Assembly (NCBI GenBank): GCA_028696915.1 | Contig: JAQVGB010000051.1 | Location: forward strand, 1-6,806 | Direction of reading: 5' to 3' | From: Candidatus Dojkabacteria bacterium | GTDB taxonomy: Bacteria; Patescibacteriota; Dojkabacteria; SC72; JAFGCJ01 | Length of the DNA: 6,806 bases | Part shown: in pieces, positions 5,721 to 6,806 of the stretch | Layout of the letters: each line of letters opens with the position of its first letter | Position numbering within the stretch: the first letter of the stretch is position 1 | Notes under the pieces: model-generated | Seen by the model: the letters and a program-made list of their open reading frames with translations, nothing else | Database searches by the model: none | What the model was told of the DNA's origin: nothing | Made by a program: the position numbers and the translations under genes

Positions 5721-5845
5721 TCCGAGGGGATTAAGGGGATGACCGTATGGTAGCAGGAGCGGACGGGAAAAGCGAGCAGGTGGGGAATGTGCTGGTGTGG
5801 TGGGGTTATTGGATGGTGTTTGCCGGTTTTTTTGTATACGGAGGG
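5721..5845 (-). terminator. Candidate Rho-dependent (rut-like) termination region after the right-edge gene
   Basis: On the minus strand, the RNA from about 5845 down to 5721 is rich in C and A/U with few G. It includes repeated CCCC and CCAC/CACC blocks, the composition bias typical of Rho-loading sites. It begins about 70 bases after the stop of the right-edge gene. No GC stem plus U-run suited to intrinsic termination is seen on this strand. This is an inference from composition only. Confidence 0.3.
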
Positions 5846-5851
5846 AAGTGG

Positions 5852-5872
5852 ATATGAAACAAGGTTTCGTAT
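5852..5872 (+). repeat. Short inverted repeat (9-bp stem, 3-base loop)
   Basis: ATATGAAAC at 5852-5860 and GTTTCGTAT at 5864-5872 pair across an AAG loop. All nine positions pair on the plus-strand RNA, with one U.G wobble; the minus-strand version has a C-A mismatch. It sits about 40 bases past the end of the minus-strand right-edge gene. It could be an operator-like palindrome, a 3'-end stabilising hairpin, or chance. Confidence 0.3.
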
Positions 5873-5914
5873 TTCGGCCGTCATAACGCACAATCCACAA
5901 AAGCACATACACGA

Positions 5915-6802
5915 CTAAACATTCTCATCAGCAGGCTTCATTGGAAGCCGAAGGAATCTCAACATACGATCTAACTTCTCATTCCGGAGCAGAGGCCATT
6001 TCTCCGGATCTTTCAAATACAGTAACAAATCAGCAACAAGCACAACCCATGCGTCTGTGGACGGTTGTTGTGGTTGTGTGTCCCATAGAAGCGGTCCTTC
6101 AAAGCCAGTCCCATTACCACCATAACCACCTCCCAACTGCAATTCAATAATCCCACCAGCCTCGATCTCCCGTAATATATACGGACCTCTGCAGATATCA
6201 ACCAGATACCTCAAACGGCAGTCGCTATCATACACCTTGATGTCGATACCTCTTCTATCCTCATATGGACTTGATAAGCACACAGGACAAAGGTATCCCT
6301 GCCTCAAATATGTGAGTGTATATAGCTCTAAAAGGTATCCCGCCACAATATACGGCTCAAGAATATTCCGCACGCGATCACCTCCATTACCGTTGAAATT
6401 CATGCGCCAATAGGTATGAAGGTCTCTCAACATGAGCCCCTCTGGAACATCTATCTCATCTCCTCCAGTTCTTAACCAATCGCCTGCCGCAGAATACCCC
6501 ATCTGCAAAAACTCCGACATCGACCTCACCGATCTCGCAACACCTATTCGGAACCAATTACGGAAGGATTCCGAAGCACTACCGATCTCACCTGGCGTAT
6601 GAATAGGCGTTCCATCGGAGGCTTCCGCTACACCGCCCCACCACAAGTGATCAACGAAAAGCCTTAATCCGCCCAGCCCTTCCCGGTGATCAAAAGGAAT
6701 AGCCTGCACAAGAGGAATACCGTTAATATGCCTGAAAAACTCTACGGGTAACGGCGGGGGATAGACGTAGTCACCAATAGCAGGCTCCAAATGTGCACGC
6801 AT
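5915..6802 (-). CDS. Uncharacterised 295-residue protein, possible remote PD-(D/E)XK-like core (5' end may lie outside window)
   Basis: The frame runs from ATG at 6802-6800 to TAG at 5917-5915. It stays open upstream to the window edge, so the true start may lie beyond base 6806. I do not recognise the family. Visible features are an aromatic/Pro-rich N-terminus ('YPPPLPVEFF', about 14-23), and a helix-like stretch 'EPYIVAGYLLELYTLTYL' at 149-166. A C172-P-V-C175 pair follows, then 'GIDIKVYD' (D187) and 'LVDICRGP' (D202, C204). A Gly-rich segment ('GGGYGGNGTG') spans 224-233, and a basic helical C-terminus about 262-287. The order helix, hydrophobic-G-x-D, then hydrophobic-D-x-C-R loosely recalls the PD-(D/E)XK nuclease core, with Arg near the usual Lys position; this is low-confidence inference. 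There is no signal peptide or clear transmembrane segment. Codon use (many T- and A-ending codons, AGA/AGG, TTA) differs from the C-ending preference of gyrA and the peptidase gene, which fits a gene acquired by transfer. Confidence 0.6.
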   Translation of the reverse strand: MRAHLEPAIGDYVYPPPLPVEFFRHINGIPLVQAIPFDHREGLGGLRLFVDHLWWGGVAEASDGTPIHTPGEIGSASESFRNWFRIGVARSVRSMSEFLQMGYSAAGDWLRTGGDEIDVPEGLMLRDLHTYWRMNFNGNGGDRVRNILEPYIVAGYLLELYTLTYLRQGYLCPVCLSSPYEDRRGIDIKVYDSDCRLRYLVDICRGPYILREIEAGGIIELQLGGGYGGNGTGFEGPLLWDTQPQQPSTDAWVVLVADLLLYLKDPEKWPLLRNEKLDRMLRFLRLPMKPADENV

Positions 6803-6806
6803 ATCG

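Larger units (their letters stand above)
5699..5914. other. 216-base intergenic region between two minus-strand genes
   Basis: I see no protein-like frame here. The plus strand is G-rich, with runs of three or four G at 5726-5729, 5735-5738, 5765-5767, 5782-5785, 5802-5805 and 5843-5845. The minus-strand transcript is therefore C-rich and G-poor. A T7 run sits at 5827-5833 (an A-run in the minus-strand transcript). The region separates the right-edge gene from the small coiled-coil gene and should hold the terminator of the first and the promoter of the second. AATATA at 5701-5706 reads TATATT on the minus strand but is too close to the ATG and has no good -35 partner. Confidence 0.4.

Noticed and set aside
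5726..5845. G-quadruplex on the plus strand
   Set aside because: Six G-runs exist, but most of the loops between them are longer than the roughly seven bases of classic quadruplex motifs.
5854..5886. 10-codon plus-strand ORF with GGAGG at 5840-5844
   Set aside because: The SD spacing is acceptable, but the peptide is only ten residues, no plus-strand promoter is convincing and the ORF overlaps the inverted repeat.
1..6806. Alternative genetic code (UGA read as Gly, as in Gracilibacteria)
   Set aside because: All long genes are intact with the standard code, glycines are encoded by GGN, and TGA is used as a normal stop at 4194-4196.

Overview
The window looks like a bacterial chromosome segment of moderate GC. 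Several 60-base stretches I counted by eye in gyrA are about 52-53% GC. The standard genetic code fits: the gyrA frame is open to a TAG, the next gene ends in TGA, and no in-frame UGA needs to be read as glycine. Only weak Shine-Dalgarno (SD) sites precede most genes. The GyrA has the lineage-flavoured motifs 'HPHGESIVYPT' and 'MRYRLVDGQGNFGSIDGDPPAQMRYTE'. A deep-branching or candidate-phylum (CPR-like) bacterium is possible, but that is a guess from sequence style and not a placement.

Layout, left to right. The window opens inside a glycoside hydrolase family 3 gene of the NagZ / beta-N-acetylhexosaminidase type (1-363, + strand, C-terminal part only). Next comes a 172-base leader with a very good sigma70-type promoter (TATAAT at 364-369), a second overlapping promoter candidate, a perfect AGGAGG, and a 28-codon upstream open reading frame. 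This leader runs into gyrA (536-3343), the DNA gyrase A subunit, which carries an inserted block of about 80 residues. A short gap separates gyrA from a two-gene unit. Its first gene is a DUF1295 polytopic membrane protein (3417-4196). This overlaps by ATGA a membrane-anchored VanY-type D,D-carboxypeptidase / LAS metallopeptidase (4193-5317). Beyond that the strand switches. A small coiled-coil protein (5369-5698, - strand) converges on the peptidase gene. A 216-base gap with a strongly C-rich, G-poor minus strand follows. The right edge holds an unrecognised 295-residue protein (5915-6802, - strand) whose codon use differs from its neighbours.

Functionally, the plus-strand genes combine cell-wall turnover (GH3 hexosaminidase, VanY-type peptidase), a membrane enzyme of unknown substrate, and the housekeeping topoisomerase. 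Nothing in the sequence ties them into one pathway beyond co-orientation and the ATGA coupling. I see no CRISPR array, tRNA, rRNA, transposase or integrase.

The most interesting signals are these. (a) The gyrA leader: its predicted 5' end can pair over about 9-10 bases with the AGGAGG of the upstream small ORF. (b) The GyrA tower-domain insertion. (c) Proline at the position of the quinolone-binding acid in GyrA. (d) The orphan right-edge gene with a faint PD-(D/E)XK-like pattern and foreign-looking codon use.
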